Source: Desulfuromonadales bacterium (GTDB lineage Bacteria; Desulfobacterota; Desulfuromonadia; Desulfuromonadales; BM103). From it: a stretch of 5,426 nt of DNA. The notes under the pieces are model-generated. The model made no database searches. It saw nothing but the letters and a program-made list of their open reading frames with translations, and was not told the origin of the DNA. The stretch spans positions 1 to 5,426 of the forward strand of contig JAUWTX010000162.1 of the NCBI GenBank assembly GCA_030614505.1, in the 5' to 3' direction. Made by a program: the position numbers and the translations under genes. Shown piece by piece: positions 4,576 through 5,426 of the stretch. Positions within the stretch are counted from its first letter, which is position 1. Each line of letters starts with the position of its first letter.

Positions 4576-5382
4576 ATGAAAAATTGGCCATTTCGAATTG
4601 GATTTGTTGTTATTGGCGTAATTATCGCTATCGCTTACTGGCAATTTTATCGCCCCGAACAACAGACTCCGGTACAGGTCGTTACACCGCCTCCGGTCAG
4701 CGAACCACAAACAAAGCCGGTGGTCCAGCATCCAGTCACTGCAGAACAGGAAGAGCTCAAAGCCGCCGAACCAATCATCGATCTGGAGCAACCGTTACCG
4801 GAACTGAAACAAAGTGACACGCCTATGGCAGAGATTCTGGCCAGGCTCTTCACCGACCAGAAGCTGAGTCGCTTCGTTATTCTCGAACATTTCATCGAGC
4901 GGTTTGTGGTCATGGTCGATAACCTGCCGCGACCACAGCTGCCGACAACCCACCGACCACTCAAGAAAACACCGGGGGAATTTCTGGCAAACGGTGAACG
5001 AGACCAACTGACCATCGACCCGGCCAACTATCAACGCTACACGCCCCTGGTCAAAATGCTGGCTGCGCTCGACACACAGCAGGTTGTGGCCATTTACAAG
5101 CGCCTTTACCCTCTCTTTCAAGAAGCTTACGAAGGTCTTGGTTACCCGGACGCTTACTTCAACGACCGGCTGATTGAAGTCATCGACCACCTGTTGACCA
5201 CCCCGCAAGTCTCCGGACCGGTTTACCTGGTTCAGCCAAAAGCTCTCTACCTCTACGCCGACCCTGCCCTGGAAGCACTCTCGGCCGGACGCAAAATCCT
5301 GATTCGAAGCGGACCTAAAAACGCCACACAGATCAAAACGATCCTGCATAAATACCGCAAGGAGTTTACCAACAACCAATAA
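4576..5382 (+). CDS. DUF3014 domain protein, single-pass membrane anchored
   Basis: The 268-residue protein starts MKNWPFR, then has a hydrophobic helix (about 8-22, rich in G, V and I) and a proline- and glutamine-rich spacer (about 27-55). The positive N-terminus predicts an inside-anchored protein with its main domain in the periplasm. Residues about 78-262 match DUF3014 as I know it: RFVVMVDNLPRPQLP (109-123), HRPL (126-129), DPANYQRYTPLV (148-159), YKRLYPLFQEAYEGLGYPD (174-192), FNDRLIEVIDHLLTTP (195-210), ADPALEALSAGRKILIRSGP (228-247). The biochemical function of the family is not known to me. It lies 94 bases after the rhomboid gene in the same direction, so co-transcription is possible but a separate promoter is not excluded. 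An alternative start at 4561 would add 5 residues. Confidence 0.88.
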   Translation: MKNWPFRIGFVVIGVIIAIAYWQFYRPEQQTPVQVVTPPPVSEPQTKPVVQHPVTAEQEELKAAEPIIDLEQPLPELKQSDTPMAEILARLFTDQKLSRFVILEHFIERFVVMVDNLPRPQLPTTHRPLKKTPGEFLANGERDQLTIDPANYQRYTPLVKMLAALDTQQVVAIYKRLYPLFQEAYEGLGYPDAYFNDRLIEVIDHLLTTPQVSGPVYLVQPKALYLYADPALEALSAGRKILIRSGPKNATQIKTILHKYRKEFTNNQ

Positions 5383-5394
5383 GCCGCTCCTCTC

Positions 5395-5415
5395 GGGCCA
5401 TCACCACAGGCCTTT
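5395..5415 (+). terminator. Weak possible terminator after the DUF3014 gene
   Basis: GGGCC (5395-5399) can pair with GGCCT (5409-5413, one G-T pair) across a 9-base loop, followed by only TT and then a C run. The stem is short and the T tract poor. Position 12 bases after the stop codon is its main support. Confidence 0.2.
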
Positions 5416-5426
5416 CCCCCCTGATG

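Noticed and set aside
4198..4791. 197-codon open frame on the minus strand
   Set aside because: It spans the rhomboid end, the intergenic gap and the DUF3014 start. Its translation is low-complexity in places (PPP, RR runs) and it lies opposite well-supported genes.
4795..5379. 194-codon open frame on the minus strand
   Set aside because: It is fully antisense to the DUF3014 gene, whose protein matches a known family, and its translation shows no recognisable domain.
5366..5426. C-terminus of a minus-strand gene entering from the right edge
   Set aside because: One frame is open from the edge for about 19 codons and ends inside the DUF3014 gene. This is too short to support, and no family match could be seen.

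Overview
The window looks like chromosomal core DNA from a Gram-negative bacterium, most likely a Desulfuromonadales-type (former Deltaproteobacteria) species. The pointers are a CarD-family start read divergently from an ApbA/PanE reductase, a LexA whose recognition helix differs from the Escherichia coli one, a long DinB with an extended tail, and a DUF3014 protein. This placement rests on remembered family resemblance, not a search. I see no tRNA, rRNA, CRISPR array, transposase or phage gene.

Positions 1-220 hold the first 16 codons of a carD-like gene (minus strand, running off the left edge) and a divergent control region with a promoter candidate for each direction and an 8-bp inverted repeat. 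A PanE/ApbA-family ketopantoate reductase follows on the plus strand (221-1144). It meets dinB tail to tail, with only 14 bases between the two stop codons.

Positions 3392 down to 1159 (minus strand) form a DNA-damage cassette in the order lexA, a small uncharacterised gene of 81 codons, then dinB (DNA polymerase IV). LexA keeps its Ala-Gly cleavage site and Ser/Lys dyad, and DinB keeps its catalytic acidic residues and clamp-binding motif. lexA and the small gene are 3 bases apart. A 149-base gap before dinB is almost filled by a structured element: arrays of 7-bp units (GGRACGN) in inverted orientation around a central region.

The lexA promoter region (3393-3515) is the most interesting part. 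A perfect 6+6 bp palindrome, GTTACT-ATAA-AGTAAC, sits where a self-regulating LexA site would lie. It also covers the -10 box of a good plus-strand promoter (TTGATA, 17 bases, TATAAA) that points at a rhomboid intramembrane protease gene (3516-4481). One operator could therefore control both lexA and the rhomboid gene, placing a membrane protease in the SOS response. The rhomboid gene has an N-terminal soluble domain, a C8 tract in the linker and a complete catalytic core.

The window closes with a single-pass membrane protein carrying a DUF3014 domain (4576-5382), in the same direction as the rhomboid gene.
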